This document shows, one piece after another, positions 49,524 through 58,623 of a stretch of 64,000 nucleotides of DNA; the stretch's first letter is position 1; each line of letters opens with the position of its first letter. A program made the position numbers and the translations under genes. The stretch lies in the NCBI RefSeq assembly GCF_000701365.1, contig NZ_JNIK01000002.1, positions 62,001-126,000 on the forward strand, in the 5' to 3' direction. The stretch comes from Blastococcus sp. URHD0036. GTDB lineage: Bacteria; Actinomycetota; Actinomycetes; Mycobacteriales; Geodermatophilaceae. The notes beneath the pieces were generated by a model. That model worked only from the letters and a program-made list of their open reading frames with translations. It was not told the origin of the DNA and searched no databases.

Positions 49524-51239
49524 TCAGGCGGGGTCCGCCGGGCCGGAGCCCTCCCGCGGTGGAGCTGCGGCGACCCACTGCTCGGCGTCCTCGTGCGCCC
49601 GCCGGGACGTGGCACCGACCCACTCGTCGCCCACGTAGATCGCGTCCCTGCCGAGGAGGTCGGACAACCCCTCCCCCTCCAGCTGGTGGCGGACCCGCTC
49701 GCTGCTGACCACCAGCACCAGTCGTGACCCGGCCTCCTGCAGCTCACCGCCGTACCGACGGAGGACGTCGATGACGGACACGCCGAGTGCCTCGACGCCG
49801 CGCAGCCGGATGATGACGACGGCCCGGCCGCTGGTCCCGGGATCCACCCGCGGCAGCTGGCTGCGGAAGACCGGGGCGCTGGCGAAGAACAGGCTGCCGT
49901 AGGGCTGCAGCACGGTCACCGCCCCCGGGCGCACCTCCTCGTCGGGGTCCACCTCCTTCCACCTCCCGTCCGGGAGCACCTCGACCTGGCGGACGGTCAG
50001 CCGGTTGGACTGCTCGGCGACGAAGAGGATCACGGCCAGCCCGACGCCGATGAGGACGGCGTACTGCAGCGGGACCACCAGGGTCAGCCCGAAGGTCACC
50101 GCCATGACCGCGACCTGCAGCGGCCCGGTCCGGCTCACGGAGACGATCTGCGCCGGCTTGAGGCTGCCGATCGCGACCACGATGAGCAGCGCGGCGAGCG
50201 CGGGCATGGCGACGAGGGCGACGACGTCGGCCAGCAGCAGGATGGTCACCGCCATGACGCCGCCGGCGAAGACCAGCGACAGCCGGGTCCGGGCGCCGCT
50301 GGCGGCCACCAGCGCGGAGGCCGACATCGATCCGCCCACCGGCATGCCCTGGAAGAGCCCCGCCACGACGCCGCCCACCCCCTGACCCACGAAGTCCCGC
50401 GAGACGTCGGACGGCCGGCCGCCGGGGTTCGGGATGCCCGCGGAGATGGCGGCGCCCTGCACCAGCCCGACGAAGGCGAGGGACACGGCCGGCAGCAGGA
50501 GGAACGGCACGTCCCCGAGGTCGGGGAGGACGACGCCGGGCAGCGCGTTCGGCACGTCGGCGATGTCCCCGACGAGCAGGACGGAGGAGCCGGCGGCGTC
50601 GAGGACGGCCGCGAGCGCGGACCCCAGGGCGATCGCCACGACCAGGCCGAGCGACCCCAGCCGGGTCCGCTGGAGGACGAGGATGCCGCCGACGGTGACG
50701 GCACCGACCGCCAGCGTGCCCGCGTGCATCTGGAGCGGGTGCAGCACGAGGTCGACGGTCCGCAGCACTCGATTGTCCGCCGTGGACCGGTAGCCGGTGA
50801 AGTTGGCCAGTTGCCCCAGGACGATGTTGATCGCCACCGCGGTGACGAACCCGGTCATCACGGCCGTCGGGACGAACCGCAGGAGCGCTCCGAGCCGGCA
50901 GAAGCCGGCCGCGAGCATCACGACACCCGTCAGGACCGCGAGGGTGAACAGCGCCCGTTCCGGGTCCTCCCGCGACCCGAGGTCGGTGTCGGCCACGACC
51001 AGGGACATCGCGCCGGTCGCCTGCACGGCCATGAAGGTCGTGCTGGTCACGAAGGCGGCGCCGACCATGCCGAAGAGGTAGCCGTACAGCCCGGACAGCG
51101 GGTTCACGCCGGCCAGCAGCCCGAGCGCCAGCCCGTCGGGGACGCTCTCCACCCCCAGGACGACCCCGGCCACGGCGTCGTGGCCCACCGTGCGGCGGTC
51201 GATCCCCCGGGGCCCGTGCTTCAGGAACGGCACCCGCAC
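49524..51239 (-). CDS. SulP-family anion transporter with STAS domain
   Basis: Transporter of 571 residues: about 11-12 hydrophobic helices (from AVAGVVLGVESVPDGLALG, the SulP N-terminal motif) to about residue 410, then a cytoplasmic STAS domain at about 430-545 (VTVLQPYGSLFFASAPVF, VIIRLRGVEALGVSVIDVL). The family moves sulfate, bicarbonate or dicarboxylates. A dicarboxylate is attractive here but unproven. GTG start. A second GTG 2 codons downstream is possible. Confidence 0.92.
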   Translation of the reverse strand: MRVPFLKHGPRGIDRRTVGHDAVAGVVLGVESVPDGLALGLLAGVNPLSGLYGYLFGMVGAAFVTSTTFMAVQATGAMSLVVADTDLGSREDPERALFTLAVLTGVVMLAAGFCRLGALLRFVPTAVMTGFVTAVAINIVLGQLANFTGYRSTADNRVLRTVDLVLHPLQMHAGTLAVGAVTVGGILVLQRTRLGSLGLVVAIALGSALAAVLDAAGSSVLLVGDIADVPNALPGVVLPDLGDVPFLLLPAVSLAFVGLVQGAAISAGIPNPGGRPSDVSRDFVGQGVGGVVAGLFQGMPVGGSMSASALVAASGARTRLSLVFAGGVMAVTILLLADVVALVAMPALAALLIVVAIGSLKPAQIVSVSRTGPLQVAVMAVTFGLTLVVPLQYAVLIGVGLAVILFVAEQSNRLTVRQVEVLPDGRWKEVDPDEEVRPGAVTVLQPYGSLFFASAPVFRSQLPRVDPGTSGRAVVIIRLRGVEALGVSVIDVLRRYGGELQEAGSRLVLVVSSERVRHQLEGEGLSDLLGRDAIYVGDEWVGATSRRAHEDAEQWVAAAPPREGSGPADPA

Positions 51240-51404
51240 TCAGATCGCCCACCCGAGGAGCCGGTCGGAGAGCGAGGGCGCGGCCACCCCGGCAGCGTCC
51301 CGGCCGCGCGGTGCTCCGACGCCGCCCGAGAGGGGTGATTCCGACTCGCGCGGTCCCCCCTGGGTTCGCGCATCGAACCGACTCTGCGGTACCGTCCCGC
51401 CGAC

Positions 51405-51425
51405 TCGGTTTGACAAGCGAACCGA
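51405..51425 (+). promoter_or_regulatory. Operator-like inverted repeat upstream of MFS gene
   Basis: TCGGTT (51405-51410) and AACCGA (51420-51425) flank TGACAAGCG, overlapping a -35-like TTGACA. GAACCGACT recurs upstream at 51375-51383. Typical of efflux-gene operators bound by TetR- or MarR-type regulators. No regulator gene is adjacent. Confidence 0.5.
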
Positions 51426-51444
51426 CTGTTTCCCGGGGGTTCTC

Positions 51445-52908
51445 GTGGCGGACACGACGAGCGAGGCGGCCACTGGGTCGCTCACCGCACCTCAGGCGAC
51501 GCCGCCGGTGCGGACCGGCCTGATCCTGCTCGTCGTCTCCGCGGGCGTCTTCCTCGCCAGCCTGGACCTGTTCATCGTCAACATCGCCTTCCCGGCGATC
51601 GGGGCGGACTTCGGGGCCGATCCGGCCGCCCTGTCCTGGGTGCTGAACGCCTACACGATCGGCTTCGCCGCGCTGCTCGTCCCGGCCGGGCGCACCGCCG
51701 ACCGCATCGGCCGGCGCCGGGTGTTCCTGCTCGGGCTGGCGGTCTTCATCGCGGCGTCGGTGGGCTGCGCGTCGGCCTGGGACGTCGGGTCCCTCGTCGG
51801 CTTCCGCGTGGTGCAGGCCCTGGGCGCGGCGTTGCTGATGTCGACCTCGCTGGCCCTGCTGCTGCACAGCTTCCCGCCGGCTCGCCGGGCGCACGCGATC
51901 GCCGTCTGGTCGGCCATCAGCGGAGTGGCCGCGGCGCTCGGACCGCCGATCGGCGGCCTGCTGGTCGAGGCGTCGTGGCGCTGGGTGTTCCTCGTCAACG
52001 TGCCGGTCGGCATCGCCGCGCTGCTGCTCGGCCGGCGGGTGCTGCCGGAGTCGCGCGACGAGAACGAGCGCCGCCGCCCCGACGTCGTCGGCACCGTGTT
52101 GCTCGTCGGCGGCGTCGCACTCCTCTCGCTGGCGCTGGTCGAGGCGCCCGACCGCGGCTGGTCGAGCGGCGTGACGGTGGCGCGGCTCGCCGGGGCGGTG
52201 CTGCTCCTGCTGCTCGTGGTCGTCCGCGCGGCACGCACGCCGCGTCGCCTGGTGCCAGTGCTGCCCTTGCCGCTGCTGCGGACGAGGACGTACGCGCTCA
52301 CCTGCTTCGCCGGGCTCGTCTTCTTCGCCTCGTTCGGGGCGATGCTGCTCGGCAACGTCCTCTGGCTCACCGGCGGATGGGGCATGTCCGCACTCGAGGC
52401 GGGTCTGCTGCTCGTGCCCGGCCCGGCCTGCGCCGCCGTCTTCGCCATCCCGGGCGGCCGGCTCGGCGCGCGCTTCGGCTGCGGGCAGGTCGCCGCTCTC
52501 GGCATGTCGCTGTTCGCCGTGAGCGGCATCTGGTGGCTGACCCAGGTCGACGGCGAGCGGAACTACGCCACCGCCATGCTCCCCGCCCTGATCGTGAGCG
52601 GCATCGGCGTCGGGCTCACGATCACGAACCTGTCGGCGGCGGTGTCGTCGACCCTGTCACCGTCCGACCTCGCGACCGGCACGGCCACGTTCACCGCGGG
52701 CCGTCAGCTCGGGGCGACCCTCGGCGTGGCCCTGCTCGTCGGCATCGTGGCCGGCGGGCAGGATCCCCTCGACGGCGCGCGGGGCGGGTGGCTCCTGGTG
52801 GTCGTCCTCGCGCTGCTCGCCGGCGCCACCTCGCTGCTGATCGGCCGCGCCCACCACCCGGACGTGACCACCGCGGCCGTCGGCGCGACGAGCACGGCTC
52901 GCCGATGA
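51445..52908 (+). CDS. MFS transporter, DHA2 (EmrB/QacA-like, 14 helices)
   Basis: Major-facilitator protein of 487 residues. SLDLFIVNIAFPAIGADF in helix 1, GRTADRIGRRRVF loop and the antiporter motif GPPIGGLLVEASWRWVFLVNVP are typical of DHA2 drug:proton antiporters. GTG at 51445 with GGGGGTT upstream. The earlier open frame is antisense to the SulP start. ATGA overlap with the next gene. Likely exports toxic substrate or intermediates. Confidence 0.92.
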   Translation: MADTTSEAATGSLTAPQATPPVRTGLILLVVSAGVFLASLDLFIVNIAFPAIGADFGADPAALSWVLNAYTIGFAALLVPAGRTADRIGRRRVFLLGLAVFIAASVGCASAWDVGSLVGFRVVQALGAALLMSTSLALLLHSFPPARRAHAIAVWSAISGVAAALGPPIGGLLVEASWRWVFLVNVPVGIAALLLGRRVLPESRDENERRRPDVVGTVLLVGGVALLSLALVEAPDRGWSSGVTVARLAGAVLLLLLVVVRAARTPRRLVPVLPLPLLRTRTYALTCFAGLVFFASFGAMLLGNVLWLTGGWGMSALEAGLLLVPGPACAAVFAIPGGRLGARFGCGQVAALGMSLFAVSGIWWLTQVDGERNYATAMLPALIVSGIGVGLTITNLSAAVSSTLSPSDLATGTATFTAGRQLGATLGVALLVGIVAGGQDPLDGARGGWLLVVVLALLAGATSLLIGRAHHPDVTTAAVGATSTARR

Positions 52909-53900
52909 GGGCGTTCGTCTTCGACGGGTACGGGGCGCCGGTGCACGAGGCGGACGTCCCCGAGCCCGTGGTCGGAGATCGCGACGTCCTCGTCCAGGTG
53001 GCGGCAGCCGGCGTCAACCAGCTGGACGAGAAGCTGCGCCTCGGTGAGTTCAAGCTGGTCCTCCCGTACGGGCGCCCGCTCGTCCTCGGCCACGACGTCG
53101 CCGGCACCGTCGTCCGCATCGGCGCGGAGGTACGGGGATTCGAGCCCGGCGACGAGGTCTTCGCGCGACCCCGCGACGGCCGGATCGGCACCTTCGCGGA
53201 GCGCATCGCCGTCGACGAGGCCGATCTCGCGCTGAAGCCGGCCCGGCTCTCCCCCGTGGAGGCGGCGTCGCTGCCGCTGGTGGCGCTGACCGCCTGGCAG
53301 GCGCTCGTGGAACGCAGCAACGTGCAGCCCGGTCAGGAGGTCCTCGTCCATGCCGGCGCGGGTGGTGTGGGCTCGATCGCGATCCAGCTCGCCAAGCACC
53401 TGGGCGCGCGCGTGGCGACCACCGCCGGCGCGGCCAACGCCGACTTCGTCCGGTCGCTCGGTGCCGACACGGTCATCGACCACCGCACCCAGGACTTCGA
53501 GCAGCTCCTCACCGGCTACGACGTGGTGCTGGACAGCCTCGGTGGAGAGACCCTGCAGAAGTCCCTGCGCGTGCTCCGTCCCGGCGGCCGGGCCATCGGG
53601 ATCTCCGGGCCTCCGGACCCGGCCTTCGCCCGCTCGGCCGGCCTGAACCCCTTGGTGTGCCTCGCGATCAGGGGGCTGAGCCGCCGGGTCCGCCGCCAGG
53701 CCAGGGCGCTCGGCGTGGACTACGAGTTCCTGCTGATGCGTGCCGACGGCGGACAGCTCGGCGAGATTGCGGCCCTCGTCGGCGACGGCGTGCTCCGCCC
53801 TGTCGTGGGGAGGGTGTTCCCCTTCGACGAGACCCCGCAGGCCCTGCAGGCGTTGGTCGGGGGCGGCATCCGCGGGAAGGCCGTCATCACCCTCGAGTGA
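52905..53900 (+). CDS. Quinone oxidoreductase-like MDR protein
   Basis: Zinc-free medium-chain dehydrogenase of 331 residues: AGVNQLDEKLR, PLVLGHDVAGTVVRIG, NADPH motif HAGAGGVGSIAIQLAKHLGA and DSLGGETL. Related to QOR/enoyl reductases. ATG overlaps the MFS stop as ATGA, so the two form a small export/detoxification operon. Confidence 0.9.
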   Translation: MRAFVFDGYGAPVHEADVPEPVVGDRDVLVQVAAAGVNQLDEKLRLGEFKLVLPYGRPLVLGHDVAGTVVRIGAEVRGFEPGDEVFARPRDGRIGTFAERIAVDEADLALKPARLSPVEAASLPLVALTAWQALVERSNVQPGQEVLVHAGAGGVGSIAIQLAKHLGARVATTAGAANADFVRSLGADTVIDHRTQDFEQLLTGYDVVLDSLGGETLQKSLRVLRPGGRAIGISGPPDPAFARSAGLNPLVCLAIRGLSRRVRRQARALGVDYEFLLMRADGGQLGEIAALVGDGVLRPVVGRVFPFDETPQALQALVGGGIRGKAVITLE

Positions 53901-53944
53901 TCGGCCCCGGTGCGCCGGTCAGACGCGGGCCGCCCGCATCAGCG

Positions 53945-53982
53945 TGCCGCCCGGGAGCGGCGTCCGCTGCTCCCGGGCGGCA
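53945..53982. terminator. Bidirectional terminator hairpin
   Basis: TGCCGCCCGGGAGC (53945-53958) pairs perfectly with GCTCCCGGGCGGCA (53969-53982). Between the convergent stops at 53900 and 53989. Confidence 0.85.
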
Positions 53983-53988
53983 TCGCCG

Positions 53989-55227
53989 TCAGTTCTCGAT
54001 GCGTTCGCCGCACAGCGGCTGGGCGTCGTCCACCGGCACGAACTCCTCGCCGTCGAGCTGCACGTAGTAGCTGCACTCCTGGCCCAGGGAGCTCCGGTCG
54101 GAGAAGTCGAACGACTGCGGGAACAGGCCGCCGTTGTCCCAGGTGTCGTCCTCGCGCAGCGCGTCCATGAACTCCTGCTGCGTGGCGTCGCAGCCGGCCA
54201 GCTCCAGCCCGTGCAGCAGCAGGTCGGCGAGACTCCAGCCGAGCGAGTGGTCGAGGTCGGGGATGCCGCCCTCGATGCCGGCGTCCTCGAGTGCCGTGCG
54301 GAACACCTCGGTCTCCTCGGTCTCCAGCTCCACCGGGGCGATCGCGGACGTGTAGAAGATCCCCTGCGAGGCCGCGACGGCCGGCTCGGACTCGAGCAGT
54401 GAGGCGCCGTAGCCGGTGGCGGCGAGGATCGCCTTCATCGGGTAGTCGGCCTCCTTGAGGCCCTGGGCGATGGCGACGATGCTGTTGGAGTTGATCGGCA
54501 GGTACACGGCGTCGGCACCCGAGTCCATGATCCCCAGGACGATCGCGCTGACGTCCTCGCTGCCCAGCGGCATGTTGGGGTTGACGTAGGCGCGCTCCAG
54601 CCCGGCGGCCTCGGCGGAGACGATGGCGTCCTCGAGGCTCTGCTGGGAGCTCGGCGTGGCGAAGGCGACGCCCGCGATCTTGGTGGCGCCCTGGCTGGCG
54701 AAGAAGTCGCCCGCGGTCGAGAAGACGGTGCCGGGCAGCGGCACGGGGAACGCCGGGAACAGGTTGTTGTCCGCGTCCTGCCACTGGGGCGCCCCGTCGG
54801 TCGCCACCCCGAGCACCGGGATGTCGGCGGCCTGCGTGGTCGCGTACTCGGCGGCGGCGAAGAAGAGCTGGCTGTCGTCGAGGATCACGTAGGGGTCCTC
54901 TTGGGTGGCCAGCTGCTGGAAGGCCGCCAGGGCACCCTGCGGCGCGGAGGTGTCGTCGGCCGTGACCAGCTCGAACTCGGTGTCCGCACACTCCCCTCCC
55001 GCCTCGCGGTAGGCGTCCATCCGCGCCTGGAACGAGACCTCGGACTTCCCGCCCTTCGACGGCGCCGCCGGCCCGCTGTAGGAGGTCATGAGGCCGACGG
55101 TGAGGGTGCCGCCACCGCTCTCCTGGGCCGCGTCGCCGTCGCCGTCCTCGTCGTCGGACCCGCACGCCGACATCCCGAGCACGAGGAGGCCGGTGCCCAC
55201 TGCTGCCACTGCTTTCCTGATTCGCAA
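53989..55227 (-). CDS. Orphan ABC substrate-binding lipoprotein (paralogue A)
   Basis: Binding protein of 412 residues with lipobox LGMSAC and an acidic GSDDEDGDGD linker. The body is of Liv-type: GLMTSYSGPAAPSKGG, ILDDSQLFFAAAEYATTQA, SLEDAIVSAEAAGLERAYV. Starts TTG after GGAGTCGTC, exactly as the paralogue at 58624. Four extra Cys are shared with it (GGECAD, AGCDAT, GQECSY, PLCGE), suggesting two disulfides. No permease or ATPase gene is nearby, so it must use another importer or act as a sensor. Confidence 0.9.
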   Translation of the reverse strand: MRIRKAVAAVGTGLLVLGMSACGSDDEDGDGDAAQESGGGTLTVGLMTSYSGPAAPSKGGKSEVSFQARMDAYREAGGECADTEFELVTADDTSAPQGALAAFQQLATQEDPYVILDDSQLFFAAAEYATTQAADIPVLGVATDGAPQWQDADNNLFPAFPVPLPGTVFSTAGDFFASQGATKIAGVAFATPSSQQSLEDAIVSAEAAGLERAYVNPNMPLGSEDVSAIVLGIMDSGADAVYLPINSNSIVAIAQGLKEADYPMKAILAATGYGASLLESEPAVAASQGIFYTSAIAPVELETEETEVFRTALEDAGIEGGIPDLDHSLGWSLADLLLHGLELAGCDATQQEFMDALREDDTWDNGGLFPQSFDFSDRSSLGQECSYYVQLDGEEFVPVDDAQPLCGERIEN

Positions 55228-55321
55228 GACGACTCCTACGTCGAGGGGAGGGAGCGGCTCCTGGCGACCGTGCCGGGTGCGCGCCCCGCCGATCCCGCGG
55301 ACCGGCCGGACTGGAGGGACC

Positions 55322-55364
55322 GATTGTGTTGCTGCTCACACATGAGCGGAAGACCGTTCTGCTC
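55322..55364 (-). promoter_or_regulatory. Conserved upstream element, copy A
   Basis: On the minus strand GAGCAGAACGGTCTTCCGCT, then GTGAGC and ACACAAT, about 95 nt before the TTG start. It matches the block before paralogue B at similar distance, with most positions identical. Likely promoter plus operator. It also contains GCTCA/TGAGC arms. Confidence 0.55.
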
Positions 55365-55427
55365 ATTCGGCAGCTGTCGTTCTTCGATCGTGACCTGCCG
55401 AACCGGCGCAGAGCCCGAGCGCGCCGG

Positions 55428-57872
55428 TCAGACGGGACGGCCCGAGGGGTCGAGGTAGTCCTCGCTCGCCACCCCCCGCTCGACCAGGCGCCGGTACTCG
55501 TCCGCGTCGAGGCCGAGCAGCTCGCGGAAGACGTACTCGTTGTCCTCCCCGAGCACGGGGGCGCCCCGGTCCCAGGCCAGGGGGATCCCGCGGAAGGCGT
55601 GCCCGAGGTGGTCGAACCGGCCGACGTCGGTGCTGTCCAGCGGCCGGATCCACTCCCGTGCCACGACCTGCGGGTCGGCCGCGAACTCCCCCTCGCTGAG
55701 GTGCGGTGCGGCCGCGACGCCCACGGCCTGCAGGGCCGCGAAGCCCTCGTACGCCGTGACCGTCCCGGCCCAGGCGCCGATCGCCTCGTCCAGCCGGTCG
55801 TGCGCGACGTGCCGCCCCTCCGCCCGGGCCAGGGACTCGTCCGCGGCGAGGTCCGGCCGACCGATCGCGGCGGCCAGCGCCTGCCAGGCCTCGTCGTCGG
55901 TCGCCGTGACGGCGAGCGGCCGCCCGTCGGCGCAGACGTAGAGGCCCTGGGGCGCCCGGAGCGGGTCCCGGTTCCCGTACCGCTGCGGCTGCCGCCCCCG
56001 CTGGAGGTCGACGAACACGTCACCCAGCTGAGCCAGCACGTTCTCGCTCTGCGCGAGCTCGACGACCTGCCCCCGGCCGGTCGCGGCGCGGTAGTGGAGC
56101 GCCGCCAGGAGGGCGAAGACCCCTGCGGGCCCGGTGACGCTGTCCATGTGCTGGCTCGTGGGCGTCTCGTAGAGCTCCGTGCCACGATGCCCGCACAGCG
56201 AGGCGAACCCGGTGAGACCGTCGAACTGCCCGCCGAAGCCCGTGTAGTGGGCCCAGTCGCCGGTCAGTCCCGCCGGCGGGATGCGCAGGACGATCATCCG
56301 CGGGTTGGCGGCGAGCAACTCGGTCTCGTGGATGCCGAGCTGGTGCAGCGTCGAGGACTTGAGGTTCTCCACGAAGACGTCGGACTGCGCGACGAGGCGG
56401 AGGAACAGCTCGCGCTGCTCGGCGTCGCGCAGGTCCAGCGTGCAGGAGCGCTTGCCGCGGTTGATCGAGTTGTAGAGGGAGTGCCGGTTGTAGGGCCGGT
56501 CGGGCCGGTCCGGCCGGGCGGGACCGTAGCCCCCGAGGATCGAGCTGAGCAGCATCTGCTCGGTGGGCTTCGGCGAGTAGCCCCGGGTGGTCGGCGGGAA
56601 GACCCGCGGGCTCTCCACCCGGATCACCTCCGCGCCGAGGTCGGCGAGGTGCATGGTGAGCAGCGGGCCCGACCAGACCGTCGTGAGGTCCAGGACGCGC
56701 AGTCCGCGCAGCGGCGGCTCGTGCACCGCCGCGGTCGCGACGGGCGGTACGGGCCGCGACTCCTCCCCCGCTGCCGGCCCCGGCGGCTCCGACTGCCCGA
56801 GGCGGGGCGCCGCGCGGCGCAACTGCCAGCCGCCCTCGGCGAACCGGTAGGGCGCCCCCGGCAGGACGACCGGGCCCAGCTCGGGGTCGACCGCGTGCAC
56901 CCAGAAGCCCCGCTGGTACAGGTGGTCCGCGGCGAGCACCTCCGCCGGGACGTTCACCGGTGTGACCGGCCACCCCGCGGCCTGCGCGGCGTCGGTCACC
57001 TCCCGCCGGGTGCGGGTGAGCAGCCACGGGTACAGCGCTCCGTCGAGGACCTCTTTCGCCTCGGGGCGGACGAACGCGTCGGGGCGGGCGAAGAAGTCGT
57101 GGAGCTCGTCGCTGTCCAGGACGGTCAGCATCTCGCGGAGCTGCGGGGGGATCATCATCATGGCGACGAAGCCGTCCGCGCACGGGTGCGGCCCGACCGG
57201 CAGCACGGTGGAGCTGCTGTCGGCGATCATCTCCGCCAACGGCTTGCGGTCGCCGTACTCCCAGCCCAGGTACCGGCCCATGCGCGTCGGGTTGGCGGCC
57301 AGCGCCTCGGAGGCCGCGCAGTCGACGAAGGCGCCCACCCCCGAGGCCCGCGCGCGCAGCACCGCAGCCAGAGCGCCGGCGGCGGCCGTGTGGCCGAAGG
57401 CGCACTGGGTCACCGACATCGGCAACCGCACGGGCCCGCGGCGGTCCAGCAGCAGCGTGCCCGCGAAGGCCTGCGCGACGAGGTCGCTCCAGGCGTGTCC
57501 GGCATACGGCCCCGTCGCGCCGAAGCCGGTGAGGGCCACGACCGACAGGCCCGGACGGCGGTCCATCAGCTCTGCGCGGTCGACGCCCCAGTCGGCAAGG
57601 GCCCCCGACCCCGGCGTCTCGACGACCAGGTCGGCCGCGTCGACCAGCGCGAGCAACTCCTCGCGGACGTCGGAGGAGCGCTCCAGGACCATGCTGCGCT
57701 TGTTCGTGACCAGGGTCGCGAAAGCCCCGGGCTCCGCCCGGAGGGGGTCGCCCGACGGAGGCTCGACCTTGAGCACGTCCGCCCCGAGGTCGGCGAACAC
57801 CTTGCCGCACCACTCGGCTGCGACGCCGGTCCCCAGTTGTACGACCGAGATGTCGCTCAACGCCTGCCGCAT
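55428..57872 (-). CDS. Double-length family III CoA-transferase, one half degenerate
   Basis: Tandem fusion of two CaiB/BaiF units, 814 residues. The first half begins ISVVQLGTGVAAEWCGKVFADLGADVLKVEPP and the second begins at about 410 with GLRVLDLTTVWSGPLLTMHLADLGAEVIRVE. The C-terminal half keeps the catalytic Asp in HMDSVTGPAG. At the equivalent place the N-terminal half reads SVTQCAFGHT, with no Asp. Such fusions may form an internal dimer with a single active site. ATG overlaps the ArsR stop as ATGA. Confidence 0.9.
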   Translation of the reverse strand: MRQALSDISVVQLGTGVAAEWCGKVFADLGADVLKVEPPSGDPLRAEPGAFATLVTNKRSMVLERSSDVREELLALVDAADLVVETPGSGALADWGVDRAELMDRRPGLSVVALTGFGATGPYAGHAWSDLVAQAFAGTLLLDRRGPVRLPMSVTQCAFGHTAAAGALAAVLRARASGVGAFVDCAASEALAANPTRMGRYLGWEYGDRKPLAEMIADSSSTVLPVGPHPCADGFVAMMMIPPQLREMLTVLDSDELHDFFARPDAFVRPEAKEVLDGALYPWLLTRTRREVTDAAQAAGWPVTPVNVPAEVLAADHLYQRGFWVHAVDPELGPVVLPGAPYRFAEGGWQLRRAAPRLGQSEPPGPAAGEESRPVPPVATAAVHEPPLRGLRVLDLTTVWSGPLLTMHLADLGAEVIRVESPRVFPPTTRGYSPKPTEQMLLSSILGGYGPARPDRPDRPYNRHSLYNSINRGKRSCTLDLRDAEQRELFLRLVAQSDVFVENLKSSTLHQLGIHETELLAANPRMIVLRIPPAGLTGDWAHYTGFGGQFDGLTGFASLCGHRGTELYETPTSQHMDSVTGPAGVFALLAALHYRAATGRGQVVELAQSENVLAQLGDVFVDLQRGRQPQRYGNRDPLRAPQGLYVCADGRPLAVTATDDEAWQALAAAIGRPDLAADESLARAEGRHVAHDRLDEAIGAWAGTVTAYEGFAALQAVGVAAAPHLSEGEFAADPQVVAREWIRPLDSTDVGRFDHLGHAFRGIPLAWDRGAPVLGEDNEYVFRELLGLDADEYRRLVERGVASEDYLDPSGRPV

Positions 57873-58207
57873 CACGCCTCCCCGGAGGCCGCGGCCGAAC
57901 GCGGGTCGTCCAGCCACTGCTCGAGATCGGCCACGGCGTCCCGTCGGACGGCGTAGGTGAGTGCCCGGGCGCTCCCCCGCACGTCGATGAGGCCGGCCTG
58001 CAGCAGCGCCCGGGTGTGGTAGCTGAGCATCGTCTTGGAGACCCCCAGGGCTCTCTCGAGTTCGGCGCGCGGCATCTCCGTCCGCCGGCACAGGTGCCCG
58101 AGCAGCTGCCACCGGAGGGGGTCGGACAGCGCGCGGAACACCGCGACGGGGTCGGCCGGCAGGCCTTCCCGGCCTGCGGGGGCCGAGCGCAGGAGGACGG
58201 CGGTCAC
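57872..58207 (-). CDS. ArsR-family (winged helix) regulator
   Basis: Regulator of 111 residues: FRALSDPLRWQLLGHLCRR, ELERALGVSKTMLSYHTRALLQAGLI and a beta wing with ALTYAVRRD. The metal-binding Cys of classical ArsR are missing, so a different effector is likely. GTG at 58207 overlaps the stop of the truncated alcohol dehydrogenase remnant as GTGA, which argues for this start. GTG at 58219 is the alternative. Cotranscribed with the CoA-transferase and probably its autoregulator. Confidence 0.82.
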   Translation of the reverse strand: MTAVLLRSAPAGREGLPADPVAVFRALSDPLRWQLLGHLCRRTEMPRAELERALGVSKTMLSYHTRALLQAGLIDVRGSARALTYAVRRDAVADLEQWLDDPRSAAASGEA

Positions 58208-58338
58208 GGGACGTCGCACCGGGCCGGGAGGTCACCGGTCGCGATGTGGTCGCCGGAGTGACATGACCCCGCCGCCGCCATCCGGATGAGCAGATCGCCC
58301 TGGCGCGGGGACTCCAGATCCACAGTTCTCGTGCGCAT
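58204..58338 (-). pseudogene. N-terminal remnant of a Zn alcohol dehydrogenase (44 codons)
   Basis: A short frame starts ATG at 58338 after GAGGAGTCG and ends TGA at 58204. It encodes SPRQGDLLIRMAAAGSCHSG then DHIATGDLP, which aligns with the catalytic-zinc region of the 24485-25606 dehydrogenase (VKLTASGICHSDDHLDTGDIP). Sequence after this point does not continue as a dehydrogenase. The rest was evidently deleted. It may still be translated, coupling the ArsR start (GTGA). Confidence 0.75.
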
Positions 58339-58473
58339 GGGTGCGACTCCTCGATCCGGGTGGGCGCCAGGACGGGCCGGGCACGGCGGCGAGCGACTGG
58401 TCGTGTGGCAGCCGTCACATCGGCGGCAACCCTAGTGAGCGGTCCCCGATCCGCGCAACGTCGGGAGGCAATC

Positions 58474-58516
58474 GAGTAGAACCCCCTTCTGCTTACTGGT
58501 GAGCTGTGCCACAGTT
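58474..58516 (+). promoter_or_regulatory. Conserved upstream element, copy B
   Basis: GAGTAGAACCCCCTTCTGCT, then GTGAGC and CCACAGTT, 108 nt before the TTG start of paralogue B. Matches 55322-55364. Contains CTGTG-C-CACAG (58504-58514), similar to the CACAG/CTGTG arms in the Liv-type importer promoter. Confidence 0.55.
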
Positions 58517-58623
58517 CCCGCCGTGCCCGCCCCGGCGCCGCCTCGGTGGCTCCGCGCGGCACCGGCGGGGCCGCCCCCCAGGGGCCCGCCACCCCCTGCC
58601 CACATCGGAACGAAGGAGTCGTC

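Noticed and set aside
55326-57956. Plus-strand frame of 876 codons opposite the fused CoA-transferase
   Set aside because: Composition is Arg/Gly/Val-rich without motifs, and the minus-strand protein shows two clear CaiB units.
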